Of a stretch of DNA of 16,654 bases, positions 6,109-13,982 are shown in pieces. Position 1 is the first letter of the stretch, and each line of letters begins with the position of its first letter. A program made the translations under genes and the position numbers. Source of the stretch: an uncultured Gammaproteobacteria bacterium. GTDB lineage: Bacteria > Pseudomonadota > Gammaproteobacteria > Chromatiales > Chromatiaceae. The notes under the pieces were generated by a model that worked only from the letters and a program-made list of their open reading frames with translations, was not told where the DNA came from and did not search any database. The stretch spans positions 1 to 16,654 of the forward strand of contig CALAZS010000033.1 of the NCBI GenBank assembly GCA_937926265.1, read 5' to 3'.

Positions 6109-8244
6109 GTGAGTCTTATAAGAAAAGAATTTCAGTATGGCGATAACAAAGTCTCTATTGAAACCGGAGAAATTGCACGCCAGGCTGACGCCGCCGTCAT
6201 GATTGACATGGATGGTACCGTGGTCCAGGTTACCGTTGTAACTTCCAAGGAGACAGTTGAGGGGCGTGACTTTTTTCCTTTAACTGTTGATTACCAGGAA
6301 AAAACCTACGCAGCCGGTAAAATTCCTGGCGGCTTCTTCCGTCGTGAAGGGCGTCCATCTGAAAAAGAAATTCTTACTGCACGTCTCATTGACCGTCCTA
6401 TTCGTCCTTTATTCCCAAAAGGCTATACCAACGAAACCCAGGTTATCTGTACAGTCATGTCACTAAACCCGGCTGTTGATCCTGAAATTCCTTCTCTGCT
6501 TGGTGTTTCGGCAGCCCTGTCGATTTCCGGTATGCCTTTTGACGGACCGGTCGGTGCCGCCCGTGTTGGTTTTAAAGATGGTAACTATCTGCTTAACCAG
6601 GCCAAAGTTGGTTTAAATGAAGACAGTGATCTTGACCTGATTGTATCCGGTACCGCAGATGCCGTATTAATGGTTGAATCAGAAGCAAACGGCCTGTCTG
6701 AAGATGTAATGCTGGGCGCTGTTCTGTTTGGCCATGAGCAACAGCAGGTTGCTATCCAGGCGATCAAGGAATTGGCTACAGAAGTAAACAAGGCTCCAAT
6801 CCCTTATTCCGAACCGGAAGTTGATACCGCATTGCATGAAGCTGTTGCTGCTGCTGTTGGTAATGACATGGTCGAAGCCTACAAGATTGCAGACAAGCTT
6901 GACCGTTATGCCAAAATTGATGAAGTCAAAGCCAGGGTCGTCACTGAACTTTGTGATGTTGAAGAACCGCAATGGTCTGCTGATGATGTTAAAGGCGCCA
7001 TTGATAAGATCAAGAAATCCACTGTACGCTCGCGTATTCTTGCCGGCGAACCACGTATCGATGGTCGTGATGTCAAAACTGTTCGTCCTATCAGTGTTCG
7101 CACTGGTGTACTGCCAAGAACTCACGGTTCTGCCTTATTTACTCGTGGTGAAACACAGGCTCTGGTTGTTACAACATTGGGTACTGAACGAGATGCGCAG
7201 ATCATTGATGCACTTGAAGGCTCGCAGAGAGAATCCTTTATGCTGCACTACAATTTCCCTCCATTCTGTGTTGGTGAAATTGGCCGTGTAGGTAGCCCGA
7301 AACGCCGTGAAATCGGTCATGGCCGTTTGGCAAAACGTGGTGTGCTGGCCTGTATGCCCGGTATGGATGAATTCCCATATTCAGTCCGAGTTGTTTCCGA
7401 GATCACAGAGTCTAACGGATCATCTTCGATGGCGTCCGTTTGTGGAACCAGTCTGTCCTTGATGGATGCCGGTGTTCCACTGAAAGCACCTGTTGCCGGT
7501 GTTGCAATGGGACTCATCAAGGAAGGTGAAGAGTTTGCCGTACTGACAGATATTCTTGGTGATGAAGATCATCTTGGTGATATGGACTTTAAGGTTGCAG
7601 GAACGGGTGATGGTATCAATGCCCTGCAGATGGATATCAAGATCAACGGTATTACCAGAGAAATCATGGAGATTGCACTGGCCCAGGCTAAAGATGGTCG
7701 CTTGCACATTTTGGGTGAAATGAACAAGGCAATCGGTACACACCGTGAAGAAATGTCTGAGCATGCACCTCGTATTGTTACTTTCAAAATCAACCCGGAT
7801 AAAATCCGTGATGTTATCGGTAAAGGTGGTGCAACCATTCGTTCCATCTGTGAAGAAACCGGTGCCACCGTCGATATCAACGATGACGGTATAGTCAAGA
7901 TCTTTTCAGTCGATAAATCAGCAGGTGATGAAGCGCGTAAACGTGTTGAATTGATCACTGCCGAGGTTGAAGTTGGTACAATCTACGAAGGTAAAGTTGC
8001 CAAGCTGATGGATTTCGGTGCATTCGTAACTATCCTGCCTGGTAAAGATGGCCTGGTTCATATTTCCCAGATTTGTGAAGAGCGCGTTGAGAAGGTTGCT
8101 GACAAGCTGTCTGAAGGTGAAATTGTCAAAGTGAAAGTACTTGAAATTGACCGTCAGGGACGTATCCGCTTGAGCATGAAAGCTGTAGCAGAAGATGAGC
8201 AAAACAGTGATGCTGAATCTTCTGAAGCAGAAACCAGCGAATAA
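6109..8244 (+). CDS. pnp: Polyribonucleotide nucleotidyltransferase (PNPase)
   Basis: PNPase degrades RNA 3'-to-5' by phosphorolysis and can add 3' tails; it is a trimer and a degradosome partner. The 711-residue length equals E. coli PNPase. Domains are RNase PH 1 (about 8-145), a helical linker domain (about 150-310), the catalytic RNase PH 2 (about 320-545), a KH domain (about 553-615, with IGKGG at 570-574) and an S1 domain (about 620-690). The catalytic GDEDHLGDMD block is intact, with Asp485 and Asp491 matching E. coli Asp486 and Asp492, and RRE and GHG phosphate-site residues lie in GSPKRREIGHGRLAKR. The start is GTG behind a strong GAGGAG at 6097-6102; the protein begins MSLIRKEFQYG. 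The C-terminal tail is acidic. It ends the operon at the terminator at 8271-8300. Confidence 0.98.
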   Translation: MSLIRKEFQYGDNKVSIETGEIARQADAAVMIDMDGTVVQVTVVTSKETVEGRDFFPLTVDYQEKTYAAGKIPGGFFRREGRPSEKEILTARLIDRPIRPLFPKGYTNETQVICTVMSLNPAVDPEIPSLLGVSAALSISGMPFDGPVGAARVGFKDGNYLLNQAKVGLNEDSDLDLIVSGTADAVLMVESEANGLSEDVMLGAVLFGHEQQQVAIQAIKELATEVNKAPIPYSEPEVDTALHEAVAAAVGNDMVEAYKIADKLDRYAKIDEVKARVVTELCDVEEPQWSADDVKGAIDKIKKSTVRSRILAGEPRIDGRDVKTVRPISVRTGVLPRTHGSALFTRGETQALVVTTLGTERDAQIIDALEGSQRESFMLHYNFPPFCVGEIGRVGSPKRREIGHGRLAKRGVLACMPGMDEFPYSVRVVSEITESNGSSSMASVCGTSLSLMDAGVPLKAPVAGVAMGLIKEGEEFAVLTDILGDEDHLGDMDFKVAGTGDGINALQMDIKINGITREIMEIALAQAKDGRLHILGEMNKAIGTHREEMSEHAPRIVTFKINPDKIRDVIGKGGATIRSICEETGATVDINDDGIVKIFSVDKSAGDEARKRVELITAEVEVGTIYEGKVAKLMDFGAFVTILPGKDGLVHISQICEERVEKVADKLSEGEIVKVKVLEIDRQGRIRLSMKAVAEDEQNSDAESSEAETSE

Positions 8245-8270
8245 ATCTCAACTGTCTTAATGCAGTAAAT

Positions 8271-8300
8271 AAATAGCCGGGCTTGACCCGGCTATTTTTA
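8271..8300 (+). terminator. Intrinsic terminator after pnp
   Basis: An 11-bp perfect stem (AAATAGCCGGG at 8271-8281 with 8287-8297) has a CTTGA loop and ends in ATTTTTA. It lies 27 bp after the pnp stop and closes the nusA-pnp block. The A-rich left side means it could also work in reverse. Confidence 0.9.
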
Positions 8301-8349
8301 TGTACGATAAAGATAAAAAGAATATTATTTCAATTAAGACACAACTTTA

Positions 8350-9147
8350 ATGGATCTAATTCAACTCATCCTGCTGGCGATTGTCCAGGGCATTACAGAG
8401 TTTTTGCCTATATCCAGTTCAGGGCACCTTATTCTGGCCCCATATGTTTTCGGTTTTTCTGACCAGGGCATGGCTTTTGATGTTGCTGTACATGTTGGTT
8501 CCCTCGGGGCAGTGATGATTTATTTTCATCGTCAAATACGTTCCATTGGGAAAAGTTTTTTACAGCCCGGTAATGTTGAATTAAAAGATGAAAGACGCCT
8601 TGGATGGCATGTCATTGTGGCAACACTGCCTATAATTCTCGTTGGACTTCTTTTTCAGCAACATGTCGCAACAGATCTTCGTTCACCATTCGTCATTGCG
8701 GTAACCACAGTCGGATTTGGATTATTACTGCTGGCTGTCGATATGAATGCCCAGCGTACTCGAGATGAATACTCAATGAACTGGATCGACGCTTTGATCG
8801 TCGGGCTGTTTCAGAGTATCGCCATTATTCCAGGCACATCGCGTTCCGGTATCACGATGACAGCTGGCCTGATGCTGGGTATGACGCGTGAAGCTTCATC
8901 CAGGTTTTCTTTTTTACTTTCTATCCCGACAATTTTTCTATCCGGCGTGCTGGTGACAGGTGAACTGATTATGTCCAATGCCGAGGTTCACTGGGGTGAT
9001 TTGATTTCTGGCGTAGTGCTATCTTTTATAGCAGCATATATCTGTATTCACCTGTTTTTAAAATCGATCGAGAAAATTGGCATGATGCCATTTGTTATCT
9101 ATCGTTTGGCTCTTGGTGGCGTTTTATTCTGGATGATTTACAACTAG
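8350..9147 (+). CDS. uppP: Undecaprenyl-diphosphate phosphatase (BacA/UppP family)
   Basis: This integral inner-membrane enzyme dephosphorylates undecaprenyl diphosphate to recycle the lipid carrier for peptidoglycan and other surface polymers; extra copies give bacitracin tolerance. The 265-residue protein (E. coli 273) starts at the usual family position and carries TEFLPISSSGHLIL (16-29; Glu17 and His26 are the catalytic-site equivalents of E. coli Glu21 and His30) and PGTSRSGITM with Arg165, the equivalent of E. coli Arg174. Hydrophobic segments fit about seven or eight transmembrane helices, for example 40-58, 85-105, 110-130, 180-205, 215-235 and 242-263. I see no Shine-Dalgarno before the ATG. 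A TATTAT at 8323-8328 is a possible -10 element, which would leave a leader of only about 15 bases. The pnp terminator separates it from the upstream operon. Confidence 0.96.
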   Translation: MDLIQLILLAIVQGITEFLPISSSGHLILAPYVFGFSDQGMAFDVAVHVGSLGAVMIYFHRQIRSIGKSFLQPGNVELKDERRLGWHVIVATLPIILVGLLFQQHVATDLRSPFVIAVTTVGFGLLLLAVDMNAQRTRDEYSMNWIDALIVGLFQSIAIIPGTSRSGITMTAGLMLGMTREASSRFSFLLSIPTIFLSGVLVTGELIMSNAEVHWGDLISGVVLSFIAAYICIHLFLKSIEKIGMMPFVIYRLALGGVLFWMIYN

Positions 9148-9191
9148 AAAACTGACAATAATTAATTTGAATTTCTCAAAGGCTATAGCTG

Positions 9192-10928
9192 ATGTTATCC
9201 GAACACATTCCTTATCATGGAAATAAGTTAATTGACCTGGTCGTTAGTGAGCAGGAAGCAGAACAGTTAAAAACTGATGCGCTCGACTGGCAATCGATTA
9301 CTTTGACCGACAGACAGGTCAATGAACTGGAACTGCTGCTCAATGGTGGTTTTTCACCATTATCCGGTTACATGTCGGAAGCTGATTACCGTTCGGTTAT
9401 ACAGACGCATCGTCTGGCTGACGGTACTTTGTTTCCAATGCCAGTCTGCCTGGATATTTCACCGGATTTTGCCGAAAAAATTCAGCCCGGAGATAAAATC
9501 GCTCTAAGAGATCCCGAAGGCTTCATGCCGGCAGTTTTAACAGTTGCAGAGATTTGGCAGGTTGACCTCGAAGAAGAAGCTCAGGCTGTTTATGGTACTG
9601 AATCACCTGAGCACCCCGGGGTGCGATATTTTCTCGAAAATCATCACTCAGTTTATGTCTCCGGTGAAGTGACCGGCGTCGGATTACCATTACATTTTGA
9701 TTTTGAGATTGTTCGTGATACACCGGCAGAATTACGGCAGCACTTCCATCGTATGGGTTGGAAAGACGTATTGGCGTTTTCTACCAGTGAACCTATGCAC
9801 AGATTACAACGGCAGTTAACCCTTGATGTCGCCAGGCAACATGAACTGAATATATTAATTCATCCACTTGTCGGTGAAGATCAGCTGGGTGATATGAATC
9901 GTTTTGCACGCGTGCGCGGTTATCGTGAAATTGTCAGAAAATACCCGCATCAGATGGGTATTCTTTCCCTGCTGCCACTTTCAAGGCGCTCAGCAGGCCC
10001 CAGAGAAGCTTTATGGCACATGATCATAAATCAGAACTATGGTTGTTCACATATGATTATCGGACCTCATTATGCCTCTCCAAAAGGGTTGACTACCCAG
10101 TATTACAAAGAGGGGGAAGCCCAGGAATTTGTCGGACGTTACGAAAGTGAGCTGGCAATTAAGTCTGTTCCCACAGAAAAACACGTTTATCTGCCTTCAA
10201 AACGTAAATTCGTTGCAAAAAGTCTGCTAACAGAATCAGGTGATACAGGTTTGTCACTTTCCAGGCTGGAAATGCGTCAGAAGCTTATGCGGGGTGAATC
10301 TCTACCATCCTGGTTTACTTATCCTGATATTGAAAAGGAGCTGGCAAAGGTATATCCATCTCACGATAAAATTGGCTTTACACTGTTTTTTACCGGTTTT
10401 TCAGGTTCAGGCAAGTCAACCATTGCCCGAATGGTCCACTCAAGGCTGATTGAAGAGGGTGGCAGACCGGTGACCTTGCTTGATGGAGATGTTGTCAGGC
10501 TCAACCTTTCCAGTGAACTGGGTTTCTCCAAAGAGCACCGCAATCTCAATATCCAGCGTATCGGTTTTGTTGCCAATGAGATTACTAAAAATGGCGGCAT
10601 TGCCATCTGTGCGCCGATTGCTCCTTATGCACAGGTGCGCCGGGAAGTCAGGGATTTGATCGAACAACATGGTGCTTTCATTGAAATTCATATTTCCACA
10701 CCGTTGGAAGTCTGCGAAGCGCGTGACAGAAAAGGCCTCTATGCCAAGGCACGAAAAGGTATTATCAAGGAATTTACCGGTATCAGTGATCCATATGAAA
10801 CACCGGAAAACCCTGAATTAAGAATAGACACCAGCCAGGGAACACCGATGGAACAGGTTCAACAGATTATGCTTTACCTGATTCGAGAAGGTTATCTTGG
10901 CAACGAGACTGATATTGAGAGCCAATAA
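9192..10928 (+). CDS. ATP sulfurylase-like/adenylylsulfate (APS) kinase fusion
   Basis: The 578-residue protein joins an ATP sulfurylase (Sat) module (PUA-like part about 20-165 with NGGFSPLSGYM; catalytic-type part about 170-375) to an APS kinase module (about 390-578). The kinase half looks active: P-loop GFSGSGKST at 402-410, DGD, FSKEHRNLNIQRIG, and the lid segment KGLYAKARKG followed by FTGISDPYE. It should phosphorylate APS to PAPS. The Sat half is odd. Where active enzymes have QTRNPMHRAH this one has STSEPMHRLQ (197-206), keeping the first His (203) but losing the Gln, Arg, Asn and second His. Where GRDHAG is expected it has GPHYAS (291-296), with Pro292 in place of the catalytic Arg. 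NYGC and AGPREALWH are kept, so the fold is probably intact. I infer a poor or dead sulfurylase, perhaps structural or regulatory. A better-fitting name than plain sat is hard to justify. AAAGG at 9178-9182 is the likely ribosome binding site. cysQ follows after one base. Confidence 0.9.
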   Translation: MLSEHIPYHGNKLIDLVVSEQEAEQLKTDALDWQSITLTDRQVNELELLLNGGFSPLSGYMSEADYRSVIQTHRLADGTLFPMPVCLDISPDFAEKIQPGDKIALRDPEGFMPAVLTVAEIWQVDLEEEAQAVYGTESPEHPGVRYFLENHHSVYVSGEVTGVGLPLHFDFEIVRDTPAELRQHFHRMGWKDVLAFSTSEPMHRLQRQLTLDVARQHELNILIHPLVGEDQLGDMNRFARVRGYREIVRKYPHQMGILSLLPLSRRSAGPREALWHMIINQNYGCSHMIIGPHYASPKGLTTQYYKEGEAQEFVGRYESELAIKSVPTEKHVYLPSKRKFVAKSLLTESGDTGLSLSRLEMRQKLMRGESLPSWFTYPDIEKELAKVYPSHDKIGFTLFFTGFSGSGKSTIARMVHSRLIEEGGRPVTLLDGDVVRLNLSSELGFSKEHRNLNIQRIGFVANEITKNGGIAICAPIAPYAQVRREVRDLIEQHGAFIEIHISTPLEVCEARDRKGLYAKARKGIIKEFTGISDPYETPENPELRIDTSQGTPMEQVQQIMLYLIREGYLGNETDIESQ

Positions 10929-10929
10929 A

Positions 10930-11688
10930 ATGGATATTAAGAAAATTGTTAAAATTGCCCAGGATGCGGGTGAGAAAATTCTAGAAGTGTACGCCCGTGA
11001 TGATTTCGGTACCCGCCTGAAATCAGATGACAGCCCTTTAACCGAGGCGGATCTGGCAGCTCACAATGTCATTGTAGAAGGCTTATCGCTGCTCGATGAC
11101 ACGATTCCGGTGTTATCCGAAGAATCAGCCGATATTGACTGGGAAACACGGCAGCAATGGCAAACGTACTGGCTGGTTGACCCGTTGGACGGGACAAAGG
11201 AGTTCATCAAGCGTAATGGCGAATTCACGGTCAATATCGCTCTGATAGAGAATAACAGTCCTGTATTGGGTGTGGTTTATGCGCCGGTGCTCGAAACAAC
11301 CTATTTTGCTGATCAATCCGGTGCATACAAAATCATCGGGCAAACTGGTTCCGCTGAAAAGATTCAGGTAAAGCCCCGTGTTGAAGATGAAACCTGGAAA
11401 GTGGTCGGCAGTCGCTCTCATGCAGGGGATTCGTTGAAAGCTTATCTTGAAGAACTCGGAGAACATGAAATGGTTTCCATGGGCAGTTCTTTAAAGTTAT
11501 GTCTTGTAGCTGAAGGAGCAGCCCATGTTTATCCACGCCTGGGGCCAACTTCCGAGTGGGATACTGCCGCATCTCATGCCGTCGTCAATGCAGCCGGGGG
11601 GGCAGTGGTCAAGGCTGAAAATGGTGAACCACTTGAGTACAACACCAAGGACAGTCTGTTGAACCCTTTTTTTATTGTGCAATCGTAA
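10930..11688 (+). CDS. cysQ: 3'(2'),5'-bisphosphate nucleotidase CysQ
   Basis: CysQ hydrolyses 3'-phosphoadenosine-5'-phosphate (PAP) to AMP and phosphate, clearing the inhibitory product of PAPS use; it belongs to the Mg-dependent, lithium-sensitive inositol monophosphatase superfamily. The ATG at 10930 gives 252 residues (E. coli 246). Metal-site motifs are SEES (63-66), DPLDGTKEF (84-92, Asp84 and Asp87) and WDTAASHAVV (from 210, Asp211); GSRSHAGD matches the family's GSRSH motif. An in-frame TTG at 10897 lies inside the upstream gene and adds an unsupported extension, so I reject it. The ATG is one base past the upstream stop and has GAGAG at 10916-10920, so the pair is an operon. Together they make a PAPS synthesis and PAP clean-up unit. 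Confidence 0.95.
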   Translation: MDIKKIVKIAQDAGEKILEVYARDDFGTRLKSDDSPLTEADLAAHNVIVEGLSLLDDTIPVLSEESADIDWETRQQWQTYWLVDPLDGTKEFIKRNGEFTVNIALIENNSPVLGVVYAPVLETTYFADQSGAYKIIGQTGSAEKIQVKPRVEDETWKVVGSRSHAGDSLKAYLEELGEHEMVSMGSSLKLCLVAEGAAHVYPRLGPTSEWDTAASHAVVNAAGGAVVKAENGEPLEYNTKDSLLNPFFIVQS

Positions 11689-11782
11689 TAAGGTCTTAAT
11701 AACAAGAGCCTTGCTAAGGGCCAGCTAACTCCTTGCTGAAACCTGTTAAAAACCTCAAAAAAAACAGGGCATAAATCACTTT

Positions 11783-11815
11783 TTGTCATAATTTGTTAAC
11801 TTAGTATCAATACTA
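11783..11815 (+). promoter_or_regulatory. Candidate promoter with overlapping palindrome upstream of the histidine kinase
   Basis: TTGTCA (11783-11788) and TATCAA (11805-11810), 16 bp apart, make a weak sigma-70-type promoter. A perfect palindrome, TAGTATCAATACTA (11802-11815), overlaps the -10 element and is placed like a repressor operator. The rest of the 168-bp gap holds a weak inverted repeat (11742-11747 with 11763-11768) and no convincing terminator for cysQ. Confidence 0.35.
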
Positions 11816-11856
11816 TGACTAGGCTAACTACGTCTCAAGAGTTTCTTTGAAGCTGA

Positions 11857-13737
11857 ATGAACTTGTCAATCGAACTTAATATTCGAATTCGCTATATCAT
11901 TGGTTTGAGCGCCATTGCATTGTTGGTGACGGCGTCATTTTTCGCCATGCAGGCTGTAATTTCAGAGCAACGCAATTATTACAATCTCGTTAAAGCTGCC
12001 AGCCAGCAAAATGCAATTATTAACCGCATTGCCTATTTTGCGACACTGATGATTGCCACCGAAGATGAGGATGAATTTGATCTTGCCAGATCCCAGCTTG
12101 GTCGATCGGTAAACTTGCTGAAAACCACACATGAAAAAGTTTATAAAGGTTCGGATGAGGATAATATTCCATTTGTTTCCAACAGAAATCTGGAGGTAAT
12201 CTATGATGATCCCTCTGTTGGCTTAAGAGAAGCGATCAAAACATTTCTAAAGCATGCACAATCCATTTATGAGACTGATATGCAGCAGCTTGGTCCGGAT
12301 ACCTATGCGTTCATTTATCTGACAACCTATGGTCCGCATGCTCTTGAGCCAATGATCGAGTCTGCATTGGATGAATATGAAATTATTGGCCGTGAGGCAA
12401 TTGTTCATATTGAAGAGCTTGAAAAATACATCTGGTTTGCTGCGCTTATTACTTTAATTTTCGAAGTGCTCCTTATTTTTCGACCGTTGGAAAACCGTAT
12501 CAGGGATTCATTTGAACGCCTTGAACGTGCAAAAAGAAGAAATGAACTTGCGGCTGATTCTGCAGGAATTGGTGTCTGGGAATGGAACCTTAAAACAAAT
12601 CAAGTCATCTGGGATGACTGGATGTTCCGTTTGTACGACTTAAAAGCCAACGTAAATGGACAACTTCTCGATATCTGGAAACAAAGGGTCTATTTTGTTG
12701 ACCGGGATACACTGTTTGCAGAACTGGAACACCTTTCAAGCACAGACAGTCATTATGAAACCGAGTTTCGAATTCTGCTCGATGACCAGGTGCATTGGAT
12801 GAAAATTAATGCCGTGGTTTTGTACGATAAAAATTACGAGGCAGAGCGCCTTATTGGAACCAATCGTGATATCAGCCTCGAAAAAGAAGCACAGGAAGCG
12901 TTGATTAACCAGCAGGAAGTACTTGAAACAACAGTTAAGGAAAGAACGCTTGAACTGGAAATTGCCAAGGAGAAAGCTGAGGCAGCAAATAATGAAAAAA
13001 GTCGGTTTTTATCGAATATGTCGCATGAACTGCGTACGCCAATGCATGCTATCAGTAGTTTCACTCAGTTAGCGCTGAAACGTGATCAGGACAGCAAAAC
13101 CCAACGATATCTTGAAAACGTCAATGTCAGTGCCAGGCGCCTGACAGAACTGCTTAACGGGTTGTTGGATCTTGCCAAGCTTGAAGCCGGCAAGATGGAC
13201 TTAAATTATTCTGAAAACAATATAAATGCTGTCTTTAGGGAACATGTGGAGTCTCTCAGAAGTTTACTCATCGAGAAGTCTATTGAGGTTGAATACGATG
13301 TGCAGACGTCTGCACCATTTTTCTGTTCTTTTGACGATAAACTTATCGGGCAGGTGATTATTAATTTGCTATCGAATGCGGTTAAGTTTTGTAAACCTGG
13401 TGGCGTTATAACCATACAAATTGCCAAACACCAGGAACCGGAAAAACAATCTGACCCTGATTGTCTGCATTTTACCGTAATTGATGAGGGCGTTGGTATA
13501 CCGGCAGATGAAATCGATGCGGTTTTTGATGTTTTTGTGCAAAGCAGTAAAACTATTTCCAAAGCCGGGGGGACTGGTCTTGGACTGCCGCTAGCCAAGG
13601 AGATCATTGATTTGCATGGTGGTAAAATCTGGGTTGTAAGCCCGGCGAGGGTAGGGCCCAATGACGATAACGAATATCCTGGTACCGAAGTACATGTTCA
13701 GATTCCCTGCTTACCTCAATCCACGAAAACCGGATAA
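11857..13737 (+). CDS. Membrane sensor histidine kinase (PilJ-like sensor, PAS, HisKA, HATPase)
   Basis: This 626-residue protein should autophosphorylate on His390 in response to a signal and pass phosphate to a response regulator. Order: short cytoplasmic N-terminus, transmembrane helix 14-35, a mostly helical extracytoplasmic domain (36-190), transmembrane helix 191-208, PAS domain (about 230-345, starting AADSAGIGVWEWNLKTNQ), coiled coil (345-382), HisKA with FLSNMSHELRTPMHA (His390), and HATPase with the N-box NLLSN (Asn503, Asn507), G1 DEGVGI (from Asp543) and G2 GGTGLGLPLAKE (571-582). The extracytoplasmic part, with QQNAIINRIAYFATLM and YGPHALEPMIESALDEYE and followed by FRPLE after the second helix, resembles type IV pili/PilJ-type sensor domains; this is an inference. 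No receiver domain or HAMP is seen, and no response regulator gene is in the window. The ATG has only a weak GAAG before it. Confidence 0.92.
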   Translation: MNLSIELNIRIRYIIGLSAIALLVTASFFAMQAVISEQRNYYNLVKAASQQNAIINRIAYFATLMIATEDEDEFDLARSQLGRSVNLLKTTHEKVYKGSDEDNIPFVSNRNLEVIYDDPSVGLREAIKTFLKHAQSIYETDMQQLGPDTYAFIYLTTYGPHALEPMIESALDEYEIIGREAIVHIEELEKYIWFAALITLIFEVLLIFRPLENRIRDSFERLERAKRRNELAADSAGIGVWEWNLKTNQVIWDDWMFRLYDLKANVNGQLLDIWKQRVYFVDRDTLFAELEHLSSTDSHYETEFRILLDDQVHWMKINAVVLYDKNYEAERLIGTNRDISLEKEAQEALINQQEVLETTVKERTLELEIAKEKAEAANNEKSRFLSNMSHELRTPMHAISSFTQLALKRDQDSKTQRYLENVNVSARRLTELLNGLLDLAKLEAGKMDLNYSENNINAVFREHVESLRSLLIEKSIEVEYDVQTSAPFFCSFDDKLIGQVIINLLSNAVKFCKPGGVITIQIAKHQEPEKQSDPDCLHFTVIDEGVGIPADEIDAVFDVFVQSSKTISKAGGTGLGLPLAKEIIDLHGGKIWVVSPARVGPNDDNEYPGTEVHVQIPCLPQSTKTG

Positions 13738-13824
13738 CAATGTTTTGATGCTTTAAATTCGCTATTTTTTGTTTTTATTGGCTAATATCAATTGAAGGCT
13801 CAACCTGGTTATTAATTTATCGAT

Positions 13825-13971
13825 ATGATAGTTACCACTGAAAGCGAAAAAATACCTGAAGAGTATCAACATGCATGCTTTTTAAAGGCATGTAAATTAC
13901 GATTTTTCTTATATTCTTCTCTATTTCTTGGTGGTTTTACCCTGGCATTACTACTAGAAATTGGTACCTGA
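13825..13971 (+). CDS. Possible 48-residue single-pass membrane protein
   Basis: An ATG-to-TGA reading frame encodes 48 residues: a polar, charged first half (MIVTTESEKIPEEYQ, then a cysteine pair at 18 and 23) and a hydrophobic helix-length segment at about 27-47 (FFLYSSLFLGGFTLALLLEI). This layout is typical of real small membrane proteins, and the frame fills most of an otherwise empty 245-bp gap, ending 11 bp before the stop of the convergent gene. Against it, I see no Shine-Dalgarno, the frame is short enough to arise by chance, and an inverted repeat (ACATGC/GCATGT) falls within it. I do not recognise a family. The preceding stretch 13738-13824 is AT-rich with T-tracts but no clear terminator. 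Confidence 0.35.
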   Translation: MIVTTESEKIPEEYQHACFLKACKLRFFLYSSLFLGGFTLALLLEIGT

Positions 13972-13982
13972 AAATCAAGCGC

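Noticed and set aside
6679..7125. 148-codon open frame on the minus strand inside pnp
   Set aside because: It lies wholly within the strongly conserved PNPase gene, and its translation shows no recognisable domain; it is a reading-frame shadow.
6821..7291. 156-codon plus-strand frame in another phase within pnp
   Set aside because: It is out of phase with the conserved gene and its product resembles no family; it is an overlap artefact.
10897..10929. TTG start for cysQ inside the upstream gene
   Set aside because: The extension has no family support; ATG at 10930 gives a normal-length CysQ.
11742..11768. CCTGTT/AACAGG inverted repeat after cysQ as a terminator
   Set aside because: A 6-bp stem with a 15-base A-rich loop and no adjoining T-tract is too weak to call.
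13206..13661. 151-codon open frame on the minus strand inside the histidine kinase
   Set aside because: It overlaps the HATPase domain, whose motifs are intact on the plus strand, and its product is low-complexity and serine/proline rich.
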